The notes under the pieces are model-generated. The model was not told where the DNA came from and searched no databases. It saw nothing but the letters and a program-made list of their open reading frames with translations. This document shows positions 40,404 to 48,678 of a stretch of 64,000 nt of DNA, one piece after another. The stretch comes from Bradyrhizobium sp. Ce-3 (GTDB taxonomy: Bacteria > Pseudomonadota > Alphaproteobacteria > Rhizobiales > Xanthobacteraceae), in NCBI RefSeq assembly GCF_022835695.1, contig NZ_BQUV01000003.1:186001-250000 (forward strand), given 5' to 3'. How positions within the stretch are numbered: position 1 is the stretch's first letter; the number at the start of each line of letters is the position of its first letter. Made by a program: the position numbers and the translations under genes.

Positions 40404-41807
40404 ATGCCTGAAACTTCCGCTTTCATGTCGGCCGCCGAAATCGCGCAGGCCGTTTCAAGCCGCAAGCTCACGGCGCTCGCCGTGACCGAAGCCGCGCTCG
40501 CGCGCATCGCCGCGCACGACAAGGTCCTTAACGCGTTCACCGACGTCACCGCCGACCGCGCCCGGGCCAAGGCCAAGGCGATCGATGCCGCGCTCGCCGC
40601 GGGGCAATCGGTCGGCCCGCTCGCCGGCGTGCCCTTCGCGGTCAAGAACCTGTTCGACGTCGAGGGGCTCTCGACCCGCGCCGGCTCCAAGATCAACCGC
40701 GACCTGCCGCCGTCGCCGCGCGATGCCACGCTGATCGAGCGGATGGAGGCGGCGGGCGCCGTGCTGGTCGGTGCGCTCAACATGGGCGAATACGCCTACG
40801 ACTTCACCGGCGAGAACGTGCATGACGGCCCGTCGCGCAATCCGCACGATCCGACGCGGATGACCGGCGGCTCCTCGGGCGGCTCGGGCAGTGCGGTCGG
40901 CGGCGCGCTGGTGCCGATCGCGCTCGGCTCCGATACCAACGGCTCGATCCGGGTGCCGTCGTCGTTCTGCGGCACGTTCGGCCTGAAGCCGACCTACGGA
41001 AGGCTGTCGCGCGCGCGGTCCTATCCGTTCGTCGCGAGCCTCGATCATCTCGGTCCGCTGGCGCGCAGTGTGAAGGATCTCGCGCTCGCCTATGATGCCA
41101 TGCAGGGACCCGACGGCGACGACCCCGCGTGCATCGTGCAGTCGGTCGAGCCGACCGTGCCGTTGCTGGCCAATGACGTCCGCGGGCTGCGGATCGCGAT
41201 CGCCGGCGGCTACTTCCAGCAGAACGTGTTTCCGGAGGCGGTCGAAGCCGTCGCGCGCGTCGCCAAGGCGCTCGGTGCGAAGCAGACCGTGGAGCTGCCG
41301 GAAGCCGCGCGCGCCCGCGCCGCCGCCTACATCATCACCACGACCGAGGGCGCCGCGCTGCATCTCGACCGGCTGCGCCAGCGTCCGAACGATTTCGATC
41401 CGGCGGTGCGCGATCGCTTCATCGCGGGCGCGATGGTGCCGGCGGTCTATGTCGACAGGGCGCAGAAATTCCGCCGCTGGTTCCGCGCCAAAATGCTGGA
41501 GCTGTTCCAGTCGGTCGACGTGATCCTGGCGCCGGCAACGCCGTGCACCGCGCCGAAGCTCGGTCAGGTCAATTTCACGCTCGACGGCGTCGAGCTTCCG
41601 GTGCGCGCCAATATCGGCGTCCACACCCAGCCGATCTCCTTCATCGGCCTGCCGGTGGTGGCGGTGCCGGTGCCGCTCGAGCCGATGCCGATCGGCGTGC
41701 AGATCATCGCCGCGCCCTGGCGCGAGGACATCGCGCTACGGGTCGCCTATGCGCTGGAACAGATCGGTGTCGCGGCCGCGCCGGCGCCGAGAGGAATTGG
41801 CGCATGA
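40404..41807 (+). CDS. atzE: AtzE-family amidase (1-carboxybiuret or oxalurate-type hydrolase)
   Basis: The 467-residue amidase-signature enzyme has the Ser-Ser-Lys triad: Lys81 (PFAVKNLFDV), Ser157/158 (MTGGSSGGSGSAVGG) and nucleophile Ser181 (GSDTNGSIRVPSS). AtzE removes an amide nitrogen from 1-carboxybiuret in cyanuric acid breakdown; HpxY acts in oxalurate use. No cyanuric acid hydrolase (AtzD) gene is present, so the substrate here is open. The stop codon lies inside a dispersed repeat (41801-41850). Confidence 0.87.
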   Translation: MPETSAFMSAAEIAQAVSSRKLTALAVTEAALARIAAHDKVLNAFTDVTADRARAKAKAIDAALAAGQSVGPLAGVPFAVKNLFDVEGLSTRAGSKINRDLPPSPRDATLIERMEAAGAVLVGALNMGEYAYDFTGENVHDGPSRNPHDPTRMTGGSSGGSGSAVGGALVPIALGSDTNGSIRVPSSFCGTFGLKPTYGRLSRARSYPFVASLDHLGPLARSVKDLALAYDAMQGPDGDDPACIVQSVEPTVPLLANDVRGLRIAIAGGYFQQNVFPEAVEAVARVAKALGAKQTVELPEAARARAAAYIITTTEGAALHLDRLRQRPNDFDPAVRDRFIAGAMVPAVYVDRAQKFRRWFRAKMLELFQSVDVILAPATPCTAPKLGQVNFTLDGVELPVRANIGVHTQPISFIGLPVVAVPVPLEPMPIGVQIIAAPWREDIALRVAYALEQIGVAAAPAPRGIGA

Positions 41808-41850
41808 TCCGGAAAAGTGGGAACCGGTTTTCCGACAAGATCATGCGCAA
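41801..41850. repeat. Dispersed palindromic repeat, GCATGATC...GATCATGC family (copy 3), containing the atzE stop
   Basis: GCATGATCCGGAAAAGTGGG followed by AACCGGTTTTCCGACAAGAT and CATGC is the best-preserved copy in the window. The TGA that ends atzE (41805-41807) is part of its left arm. Confidence 0.8.
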
Positions 41851-41863
41851 CTGAGAGGAAGCC

Positions 41864-42256
41864 ATGGAAATCGATCTTCCCGACGTGATTGCCGAGGTCA
41901 CCGCGCAGTTCGAGCGCTATGAAAAGGCGCTGGTGTCGAATGATGTCGCCGTGCTCGACGAGCTGTTCCGCAACGACAGCCGCACGCTGCGCTACGGCAT
42001 CGGCGAGAACCTCTATGGCTATGCCGAGATCGCGGCATTTCGCGCGGGGCGGCCGGCGGCCGGGCTGATGCGCAAGATCGACCGCACCGTGATCACGAGC
42101 TATGGCCGCGACACCGCGATCGCCTCGACGCTGTTCTACCGGGACAGCGCGCCGGGTCGGGTGGGGCGGCAGATGCAGACGTGGATTCGCTTCGCCGAGG
42201 GCTGGAGAATCGTCGCAGCCCATGTCAGCGTCATCGACGAGCCCAAAGGCGTTTGA
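41864..42256 (+). CDS. hpxZ: HpxZ/AtzH-like (DUF3225) protein
   Basis: This 130-residue SnoaL/NTF2-like protein ([57 protein letters not shown]) belongs to the DUF3225 family. Members are HpxZ of oxalurate use and AtzH, described as a 1,3-dicarboxyurea deamidase in cyanuric acid catabolism. Its place after atzE fits a second deamidation step that hands allophanate to AtzF. It lies 17 bases before gntR. Confidence 0.85.
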   Translation: MEIDLPDVIAEVTAQFERYEKALVSNDVAVLDELFRNDSRTLRYGIGENLYGYAEIAAFRAGRPAAGLMRKIDRTVITSYGRDTAIASTLFYRDSAPGRVGRQMQTWIRFAEGWRIVAAHVSVIDEPKGV

Positions 42257-42273
42257 ACAAGAGCGCTTGAACC

Positions 42274-43005
42274 ATGAGCCTGGACGATCTTCCGACCCGC
42301 GCGCCGCAGCCGGCCGAGTCCGAGCCGGTGGTGCCGCGCGTCGATCGCCCGTCGTCGCTGGTCGACAAGGTCACCCGCGCCGAAGAGCTGCGCCTGCAAC
42401 TCGCCGACGAGATCGTGCGCGGCACGCTGCCGCCCGGCGCCGGGCTCGACGAGACCGACCTTGCACGCCGCTTCAACGTGTCGCGGACCCCGGTGCGCGA
42501 GGCGCTGCGGCAGCTTGCCGCCAGCGGCCTGATCGATGCCCGCGCGCATCGTGGCGCGGTGGTGGCGCGGCCATCGCTTGAAAGACTCTCCGGCATGTTC
42601 GAGGCGATGGCCGAGCTGGAAGCGATCTGCGCCGGCCTTGCCGCCGAGCGGATGACGCCGGCCGAGCGCCACGCGCTGGAGGCGGTCCATGAGGAGCTGC
42701 GGGTTTTGAGCTACACCGGCAATCCCGAACGCTTCCACGAGGTCAATGAGCGCTTTCACAACGCGATCTATGCCGGCTCGCAGAACGCCTATATCGCCGA
42801 GATCACCCTGGCGACGCGGGTGCGCGTGCAGCCGTTCCGCCGTGCCCAGTTCCGCAACCTCGGGCGGCTGGCGAAATCCCACGCCGAGCATGACCGCGTC
42901 GTCGTCGCCATCCTGCGCGGCGACAAGCCAGGGGCTGCTGCGGCGATGCGCGCCCACATTGAGCAGGTGCGCGGCGAATACGAGACCTACGCGGTGTCGG
43001 TGTAG
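42274..43005 (+). CDS. GntR-family (FCD) transcriptional regulator
   Basis: The 243-residue regulator has a winged helix-turn-helix at about residues 30-100 (RAEELRLQLADEIVRGTLPP; LARRFNVSRTPVREALRQLA) and an all-helical FCD ligand-binding domain (MFEAMAELEAICAGLAAERM; FHEVNERFHNAIYAGSQN) with metal-binding His. FCD regulators bind carboxylates and recognise TNGTNNACNA-type sites; one such site (TTGTGTACAA) lies upstream of atzF. It probably controls both the importer-hydrolase run and atzF. Confidence 0.9.
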   Translation: MSLDDLPTRAPQPAESEPVVPRVDRPSSLVDKVTRAEELRLQLADEIVRGTLPPGAGLDETDLARRFNVSRTPVREALRQLAASGLIDARAHRGAVVARPSLERLSGMFEAMAELEAICAGLAAERMTPAERHALEAVHEELRVLSYTGNPERFHEVNERFHNAIYAGSQNAYIAEITLATRVRVQPFRRAQFRNLGRLAKSHAEHDRVVVAILRGDKPGAAAAMRAHIEQVRGEYETYAVSV

Positions 43006-43013
43006 CGCGCTCT

Positions 43014-43053
43014 CGTCATTCCCCGGTGCGCAATTGCGCACCGGGGAATGACG
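43014..43053. terminator. Perfect 40-base palindrome between convergent gntR and atzF
   Basis: CGTCATTCCCCGGTGCGCAA is followed immediately by its exact complement. It starts 8 bases after gntR and ends 9 bases before the atzF stop, so it is placed to terminate both. It belongs to the CGTCATTCC repeat family. Confidence 0.75.
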
Positions 43054-43062
43054 AAGGCAGGG

Positions 43063-44850
43063 CTACGCCTTTATCCTTTCCGCCATGAACGCCCGCCAGC
43101 CGCCATAGGCGGAAATATCCTTCGCGCCGGCGATCGCGGCGGGCTCGACGATGAAACCCTTGGCCTGCCGTCCGTCGGCGAGCCTGATGGTGCCGATCGA
43201 CAGCGGCGGCGGGATCGCAGCGACGAATGCGCCGAACGCGGCCGGCGACATCGCCCACAGTTCGAGCTTGATCGCGTGACCTGCACCGGCCTCGACACGC
43301 AGCATGCCGGGTTTCGGCGGCGTGGTGTCGAGCGCGTAGAGCTTGTAGTCGGCTGCGGTGACCGTTTCCTCCAGCAGCCGCGCATCGCGCGTCGTCAATT
43401 CGTGGTTCAGCGCCATGCCGGAGAGATGCGCGCCGACCACCGCGATCGTGATCTCGTCGGCCCCGGCTTGCGCTAGCACCTTGGCCAGCGGCGGCTGCGA
43501 CAGCGCCTTGGCGCCGACCGCGAGCTTGGTGTCGGCATGGAAGACGCGGCCGATGCTGGCGAGTTCGGCATCGCAGCCTGCGGGCGCCAGCAGCGTGACG
43601 CCGAACGGCGCGCCGTCCGGCCGCATCGCGGCAGGCAAGGCAAGGCCGCAGAGATCGAGCAGGTTGACGAAGTTGGTGTAGGTGCCGAGCCGCGAGTTGA
43701 GCTCGATCGGATTCGCCAGCACCTGCTCGGTCGAATAGACCGTCGGGGCGGTCGGCAGCACGATGGCGTCACACTGCGCGAAGGTGCGCGCGGCAACCCG
43801 GCGCAGCGCCTGCAGACGATAGAGCGCGGAGAACGTGTCGGCAGCGCTGGGCCGCGCGCCGGCGATGGTGATCTCGCGTGTCACCGGATGGATCGCGTCC
43901 GGCGCCGATGCCAGCAGGTCGCGGATCACGAGATAGCGCTCGGCGACCCACGGGCCTTCATAGAGCAGCCGCGCCGTCTCGTAGAACGGCTCGAGATCGA
44001 ATTCGACGAGTTCGGCGCCGAGCGCCTGCCAGCGCTTGCACGCCGCGTCATAAGCCTGCTCGGCGTCGCGATCGCCGAAGAAGATCAACTGGCCGCTCTT
44101 GGGAATGCCGAGCTTCAGCTTGGCCGGAAATGGTGTGAGCGCAGCCAGCGGCCGGTCGCGCGAGAACGGATCGGCGTCATCCGGCCCGGCCATCACCGCG
44201 AGCGCAGCCAGCGCGTCGTCGGTAGTGAGCGAGAAGATCGAGATGCAGTCGAGCGTGCGGCAGGCCGGCACCAGCCCCGCATTCGAGATCAGCCCGAGGC
44301 TCGGCTTGAGCCCGACGATGTTGTTGAGCATCGCCGGCACGCGGCCGCTGCCCGCGGTGTCGGTGCCGAGCGACAGCGGCACCAGGCCCGCCGAGACCGC
44401 GACCGCGGAGCCCGAGCTCGAGCCGCCCGGCACCAGATCGCCGCGCACCGGATTTTTGGGAATGCCGTAGGGCGAACGCACGCCGACCAGGCCGGTGGCG
44501 AACTGGTCGAGATTGGTCTTGCCGATGATGATGGCGCCGGCTGCGCGCAGTTTGGCCACCGCGGTGGAATCCTGCGCGGGCACATAGGAGAATGCCGGGC
44601 AGGCGGCGGTGGTCGGCAGCCCCGCCACGTCGATATTGTCCTTCACCGCGACCGGCACGCCGTAGAGCGGCAGCGTCGGGTCCGCGAGCCGCGCGGCCTC
44701 GGCGAGCGCCTCCTGCTCGTCGCGCAGGCTGATGAAGATGGCGGGGTCGCTGTGCGCGCGGATCCGCTGGTAGCTGCGCGCCACGGTTTGCGCCGGCGTC
44801 ATGGTCAAGGTGCGGTGTGCGGCGACGATCGCGGCGACAGTTTCAGTCAC
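43063..44850 (-). CDS. atzF: Allophanate hydrolase
   Basis: This 595-residue enzyme splits allophanate to CO2 and ammonia. The N-terminal amidase domain (residues about 1-440) has the Lys motif VPVAVKDNIDVAGLPTTAAC, the Ser motif PGGSSSGSAVAVSAG and the nucleophile region GTDTAGSGRVPAM. The C-terminal domain (about 445-595; GAHLSGMALNHELTTRDARL) is the specific AtzF extension that aids decarboxylation. It faces gntR across a 40-base palindrome and is likely under the same regulator. There is no adjacent urea carboxylase, so allophanate must come from another route. Confidence 0.93.
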   Translation of the reverse strand: MTETVAAIVAAHRTLTMTPAQTVARSYQRIRAHSDPAIFISLRDEQEALAEAARLADPTLPLYGVPVAVKDNIDVAGLPTTAACPAFSYVPAQDSTAVAKLRAAGAIIIGKTNLDQFATGLVGVRSPYGIPKNPVRGDLVPGGSSSGSAVAVSAGLVPLSLGTDTAGSGRVPAMLNNIVGLKPSLGLISNAGLVPACRTLDCISIFSLTTDDALAALAVMAGPDDADPFSRDRPLAALTPFPAKLKLGIPKSGQLIFFGDRDAEQAYDAACKRWQALGAELVEFDLEPFYETARLLYEGPWVAERYLVIRDLLASAPDAIHPVTREITIAGARPSAADTFSALYRLQALRRVAARTFAQCDAIVLPTAPTVYSTEQVLANPIELNSRLGTYTNFVNLLDLCGLALPAAMRPDGAPFGVTLLAPAGCDAELASIGRVFHADTKLAVGAKALSQPPLAKVLAQAGADEITIAVVGAHLSGMALNHELTTRDARLLEETVTAADYKLYALDTTPPKPGMLRVEAGAGHAIKLELWAMSPAAFGAFVAAIPPPLSIGTIRLADGRQAKGFIVEPAAIAGAKDISAYGGWRAFMAERIKA

Positions 44851-44934
44851 GTGATGGGCCTCGTCTCTGGTGCGGCGAGGGATCGGATGCCCGCCGCGAG
44901 GGATTGCAGCCGGATCGAAGCAAGCAATGTGCCA

Positions 44935-44944
44935 TTGTGTACAA
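44935..44944. promoter_or_regulatory. Candidate GntR operator upstream of atzF
   Basis: TTGTGTACAA fits the FadR-subfamily pattern TNGTNNACNA and is nearly palindromic (ATTGTGTACAAT). It lies 85 bases upstream of the atzF ATG in the 220-base gap before the marR stop. The rest of the gap holds only a weak hairpin (GCCTGCC...GGCAGGC, 45020-45058). Confidence 0.5.
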
Positions 44945-45070
44945 TTCGCCTGCGGCCGCTGCGCGACGGATTATCACACAATATCAGTTGCTTGTAATGG
45001 GCGCTGGCGGTTGGAGAAAGCCTGCCTCCGTGCGCATCTGCTCAACATTAAGGCAGGCGTGGTTGATCGA

Positions 45071-45598
45071 TCAGGTGAAGCCGGCGAGGATCTGTAGCAG
45101 CTGCTCGCGGTTCTCCTTGCCGATCTTCTCGGCGACGTGCCGCTCGTGCTCGGCGGCGAGCCGCCTGAACTGGGCCAGCGCGGTCCTGCCGCGCGCAGTC
45201 AGATGCAGCGCGTGGGAGCGGCGGTCGGTGGCGGAGGGGATACGGCTGACGAAGTCGCGCTCCTCCAGGCTGTCGAGCAGATGCACCAGGCGCGCGCGCT
45301 CGATCCCGAGCCGCTTCGCGACCGCCATCTGGCTGAGGCCCGGATTGGCCCCGATCACGGTCATGACCGAATACTGCGTCGGACGGATATCGACCGCCGC
45401 CAGGGTCTTGATGAAGTCCTGGAAGATCCAGAGCTGGAAACGCCGCACCGCGTAGCCGGCGTGGCCGACCAGCGCGTCGAGGCCGACGTCATCGCCGGTG
45501 TCGCCGCCGGATGCCCGGCCATTCGTAGCGCGCGCCCGGCGGCGGATCGCCACTGCCGTTGCCTTGCGCGATGTCTTTTGCCGGCTCGCCATGCGCAT
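45071..45598 (-). CDS. MarR-family regulator divergent from feruloyl-CoA synthetase
   Basis: The 175-residue protein has a basic N-terminal tail of about 35 residues and a MarR domain: YAVRRFQLWIFQDFIKTLAA, winged-helix LSQMAVAKRLGIERARLVHL, and the wing SATDRRSHALHLTARGR. MarR proteins of phenylpropanoid pathways are released from DNA by the CoA-thioester made by the neighbouring synthetase. Its divergent placement with a palindrome in the shared promoter supports that model here. Confidence 0.9.
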   Translation of the reverse strand: MRMASRQKTSRKATAVAIRRRARATNGRASGGDTGDDVGLDALVGHAGYAVRRFQLWIFQDFIKTLAAVDIRPTQYSVMTVIGANPGLSQMAVAKRLGIERARLVHLLDSLEERDFVSRIPSATDRRSHALHLTARGRTALAQFRRLAAEHERHVAEKIGKENREQLLQILAGFT

Positions 45599-45628
45599 AG
45601 GCTAGCGCGCCGGCGGCGAGAGGGGAAG

Positions 45629-45649
45629 ATTGTTGTTGACGACAACAAT
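45629..45649. promoter_or_regulatory. Palindromic candidate operator between marR and feruloyl-CoA synthetase
   Basis: ATTGTTGT-TGACG-ACAACAAT has perfect 8-base arms. It lies 31 bases upstream of the marR start and about 100 bases upstream of the synthetase ATG at 45748, as expected for a MarR site governing both genes. Confidence 0.6.
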
Positions 45650-45747
45650 TGATGTCCGCAACATTATGACCAAAGAGCCCGGCCGGGGCTACGCCGCCGC
45701 ACCATGTTGCAGCGCGAACCCGATCAGACATGGGCGAGGAGGAAACC

Positions 45748-47610
45748 ATGACGATGGCCAGCGCCAACGGAGACGATCCGCGCAATCTGTTCGCGACGCC
45801 CGCGATCGTTACCATCAGCCGCGACGACGGCAGCATCCTGGTCCGCTCCACCACGCCGCTCAAGGAAAGCGCCCGCTGCGTCGGCGACTGGCTGGAGCAT
45901 TGGGCGCGGCAGGCACCGGATCGCATCTTCCTCGGCGAGCGCGCCAGCACCGAGGCGCCCTGGAGCACCGTCAGCTATCACGAGGCACTCGGAATCGTGC
46001 GACGGACCGCATCGTGGGTCCTGGCGCAAGGGCTGAGCGCCGAGCGGCCGCTGGTCATTCTCTCCGATAACGGCATCGATCACGCATTGTTCGCGCTCGC
46101 CGCCCAGCATGTCGGCGTACCTTCGGCTGCGATCTCGCCGGCCTATTCGCTGATGTCGAAAGACTTCGACAAGCTGAAGAGCATGATCAGCCTGCTCGAT
46201 CCCGGTGCGATCTATGTCGCGGCCACCAAGCCGCTCGCCGCGGCGCTCGCCGCGATCGCGCCGCTGCATCGGGCCACCATCGTCAGCGGCAATCCCGAAG
46301 ATGCCGACGCGCTGCCGTTCCGTACCGTCGCGGCGACGCCTGAATCGTCGGAGGTCGCCACCGCCTTTGCCGCGGTGACGCCGGACACGATCGCAAAATT
46401 CCTCTTCACCTCGGGCTCAACCGGCACGCCGAAGGCCGTGATCAACACCCAGCGCATGCTGACCTCGAGCCAGCAGGCCAAGGCGCAGACCTGGACATTC
46501 CTGGAGCAGCCCGGCGAGGAGCTGGTCATCCTGGACTGGCTGCCGTGGAGCCACACCTTCGGCGCCAACCACAATTTCAATCTGGTACTGCGCAACGGCG
46601 GCACGCTCTATGTCGACGGCGGCAAGCCGGCGCCCGGCCTGTTTGCGACCTCGCTCGCCAATCTGCGTAGCGTGGTGCCGACGGTCTATTTCAACGTGCC
46701 GCGCGGCTTCGACATGCTGATCGCGGCGTTGCGCACCGACGAGGAGCTGCGCCGCAAATTCTTCGAGGGCACCAAATTCGCCTTCTATGCCGGCGCGGCG
46801 CTGCCGCAGAATCTGTGGGACGCGCTGGAGGAGCTATCGCTGCAAACGGTCGGCCGCAAGCTGCCGATGGTGTCGGCCTGGGGCTCGACCGAGACCTCGC
46901 CGCTGGCGACCGACTGCCACTTCCTCGCCGAACGCTCCGGCAATATCGGCGTGCCGATCCCGGGCACCGAGCTGAAGCTGGTGCCGTCGGGCGACAAGCT
47001 CGAAGTGCGCGTGCGCGGGCCCAATGTCACGCCGGGCTACTGGAAGGCGCCCCAGCTGACCGCAGAGGCCTTCGACGATGAGGGCTTCTACAAGATCGGC
47101 GACGCCGTCACCTTCGCCGATTCGGATCGGCCCGATCTCGGCCTGTTCTTCGACGGCCGCGTGGCGGAGGATTTCAAGCTCAATTCCGGCACCTGGGTCA
47201 GCGTCGGCACGTTGCGCGTCGCCGGCATCGCGGCGCTGGCGCCGCTCGCGCAGGACATCGTGGTCGCGGGCCACGGCCGCGACGAGGTGGGCTTCCTGGT
47301 GTTCCCGAACCTTGCCGCCTGCCGGGCGCTGGCAGGCCAGCCCGAGAGCGCCGATGCGCGGGAGGTGATCGGCCATCCGGCGGTGCGTTCTGCGATCGGG
47401 CAGGGGCTGGCGCGGCTGAAGGCGCAGGGCGGTCATTCCTCCGGCCACGCCACCCGGGCGCTGTTGCTGGCTGAGCCTGCTTCGGTCGACGGCGGCGAGA
47501 TCACCGACAAGGGCTACATCAACCAGCGCGCCGTGCTGACCCGCCGCGCGGTTGCGGTGGCGGTCCTGGAGGACGATGCGGCGGGCGAGGTGATCGCCTG
47601 TGCGGGCTGA
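45748..47610 (+). CDS. Feruloyl-CoA synthetase-like acyl-CoA ligase
   Basis: The 620-residue adenylate-forming enzyme has the AMP-binding loop [14 protein letters not shown], the [15 protein letters not shown] motif typical of feruloyl-CoA synthetases, the aromatic-binding region [17 protein letters not shown], and the hinge [19 protein letters not shown]. It would convert ferulate, coumarate or a related acid plus CoA and ATP to the thioester. The start at 45748 follows GAGGAGG; the upstream ATG at 45730 would put this ribosome site inside the gene. The hydratase and vanillin dehydrogenase usually paired with it are not in the window. Confidence 0.88.
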   Translation: MTMASANGDDPRNLFATPAIVTISRDDGSILVRSTTPLKESARCVGDWLEHWARQAPDRIFLGERASTEAPWSTVSYHEALGIVRRTASWVLAQGLSAERPLVILSDNGIDHALFALAAQHVGVPSAAISPAYSLMSKDFDKLKSMISLLDPGAIYVAATKPLAAALAAIAPLHRATIVSGNPEDADALPFRTVAATPESSEVATAFAAVTPDTIAKFLFTSGSTGTPKAVINTQRMLTSSQQAKAQTWTFLEQPGEELVILDWLPWSHTFGANHNFNLVLRNGGTLYVDGGKPAPGLFATSLANLRSVVPTVYFNVPRGFDMLIAALRTDEELRRKFFEGTKFAFYAGAALPQNLWDALEELSLQTVGRKLPMVSAWGSTETSPLATDCHFLAERSGNIGVPIPGTELKLVPSGDKLEVRVRGPNVTPGYWKAPQLTAEAFDDEGFYKIGDAVTFADSDRPDLGLFFDGRVAEDFKLNSGTWVSVGTLRVAGIAALAPLAQDIVVAGHGRDEVGFLVFPNLAACRALAGQPESADAREVIGHPAVRSAIGQGLARLKAQGGHSSGHATRALLLAEPASVDGGEITDKGYINQRAVLTRRAVAVAVLEDDAAGEVIACAG

Positions 47611-47652
47611 GATCAGCAGGCTTGAGTGAGGAAGGCACCAGCGGAAGGGTTC

Positions 47653-47829
47653 CCTCCCCCCTTGCGGGGGAGGGTTAGGGAGAGGGGTACCGCTTGCTCC
47701 GCTGCTGATTGAACACGAGGACACGCGTTGGTCGGTCAAGCCAAGTCGTTGATGCGGCGTCGCGCAATGTCTCAAATCTCGCCCGGGGCCACCCCTCTCC
47801 CCAACCCTCCCCCGCAAGGGGGGAGGGAG
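47653..47829. repeat. Paired inverted repeat CCCTCCCCCC...GGGGGGAGGG
   Basis: The left arm with AGAGGGGT and the right arm with CACCCCTCTCCCC face each other. It follows the feruloyl-CoA synthetase stop and occupies much of the 461-base gap 47611-48071. Confidence 0.75.
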
Positions 47830-47904
47830 CCTAAAGCGGCGTGCCCGCCTCACGCGTCACATCGCTCTGCTTGCGACCCGACGACGCAGCGCATCATGGA
47901 TTCT

Positions 47905-47922
47905 TAGTTGCTATGGCAACTA
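47905..47922. promoter_or_regulatory. Perfect palindrome TAGTTGC-TATG-GCAACTA, candidate MarR-type operator
   Basis: The 13-base core GTTGCTATGGCAA is repeated exactly at 54862 in front of the feruloyl-esterase-like gene. Downstream on the plus strand come GGGAGGA and an ATG at 47982, but the frame runs antisense through marR and shows no recognised protein. The target may be lost. Confidence 0.55.
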
Positions 47923-48071
47923 GTCTGTGCGAGTTTTCGCCCGGAACAGGGCCGGTCAACGGCCGCGCTTTTGGGAGGACAATGTTGCGCAGCAGCGCGC
48001 GGACGGCTCGCATGGACGATCGGGCAGATACCGCGGTGGCGCAGGGCGCCGCCCGTGGCCCGGCCGCGTGG

Positions 48072-48596
48072 TCAGGTCGTGCCTTGCCCGGTCACGGCGC
48101 CGAGATTCTCGTGCAGCCGGCGCAGCAGGTCGATCAGCACCTCGCGTTCATCCTTTTTCAGGCACGACAGCAGCCGCCGCTCGCGCTCCAGCGCCGCGAC
48201 GATGACCCTATCGTGGATGGCCCGGCCGCGCGCGGTCAGCGTGATCGAATGAGTGCGACCGTCGTCGGGCGCGGTGCGGATCGTCAGCAGCCCGCGCTTC
48301 TGCAGCGCGGCGAGGTTGCGGCTGACCGGGCCCTTGTCGAAGCCGATCACCTGGCAGATCCGGGAGGCCGGAATCCCCGGCTCGATCGCCAGTTGCGAGA
48401 TGATTCGCCACTCGGTGACGTTGACGCCGAAATTCTTCTGGTAAAATGCGGTGGCGCTGTTCGACAGCTTGTTGCCGATGAAGGTGATGAACGCCGGCAC
48501 ATAGCGATTGAGGTCCAGCAGCGGGCCGTCGGTGGCATCTGCGGGATCGGCCGGTCTGGGCCGGCGGGGCTTTCGGGGGAGGGGCTGGCTGCTCAT
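48072..48596 (-). CDS. MarR-family regulator divergent from the P450 gene
   Basis: The 174-residue protein has a Pro/Arg-rich N-terminus, then a MarR fold: FITFIGNKLSNSATAFYQKN, LAIEPGIPASRICQVIGFDK, GPVSRNLAALQKRGL and the wing RTAPDDGRTHSITLTARGR. It is divergent from the CYP199A-like gene with an 82-base promoter region holding two small palindromes. It probably represses the P450 and the binding-protein gene until an aromatic acid is present. Confidence 0.9.
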   Translation of the reverse strand: MSSQPLPRKPRRPRPADPADATDGPLLDLNRYVPAFITFIGNKLSNSATAFYQKNFGVNVTEWRIISQLAIEPGIPASRICQVIGFDKGPVSRNLAALQKRGLLTIRTAPDDGRTHSITLTARGRAIHDRVIVAALERERRLLSCLKKDEREVLIDLLRRLHENLGAVTGQGTT

Positions 48597-48619
48597 TTCT
48601 CAAATCATCGCTGCGAAAC

Positions 48620-48661
48620 TGCTCGGGAGCAAGTGACATGCGGCCCGTGTTGACAAGAACA
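48620..48661. promoter_or_regulatory. Two short palindromes in the marR/P450 divergent promoter
   Basis: TGCTC-GG-GAGCA (48620-48631) and TGTT-GACAAG-AACA (48648-48661) lie between the two start codons. The second overlaps a TTGACA-like -35 sequence. Either could be the operator. Confidence 0.4.
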
Positions 48662-48678
48662 AACCTCGGGAGGTCCCG

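Noticed and set aside
47841-48653. Plus-strand open frame across marR
   Set aside because: Antisense to a clear MarR gene. Only the 5' part after the palindrome at 47905 is noted as a possible relic.
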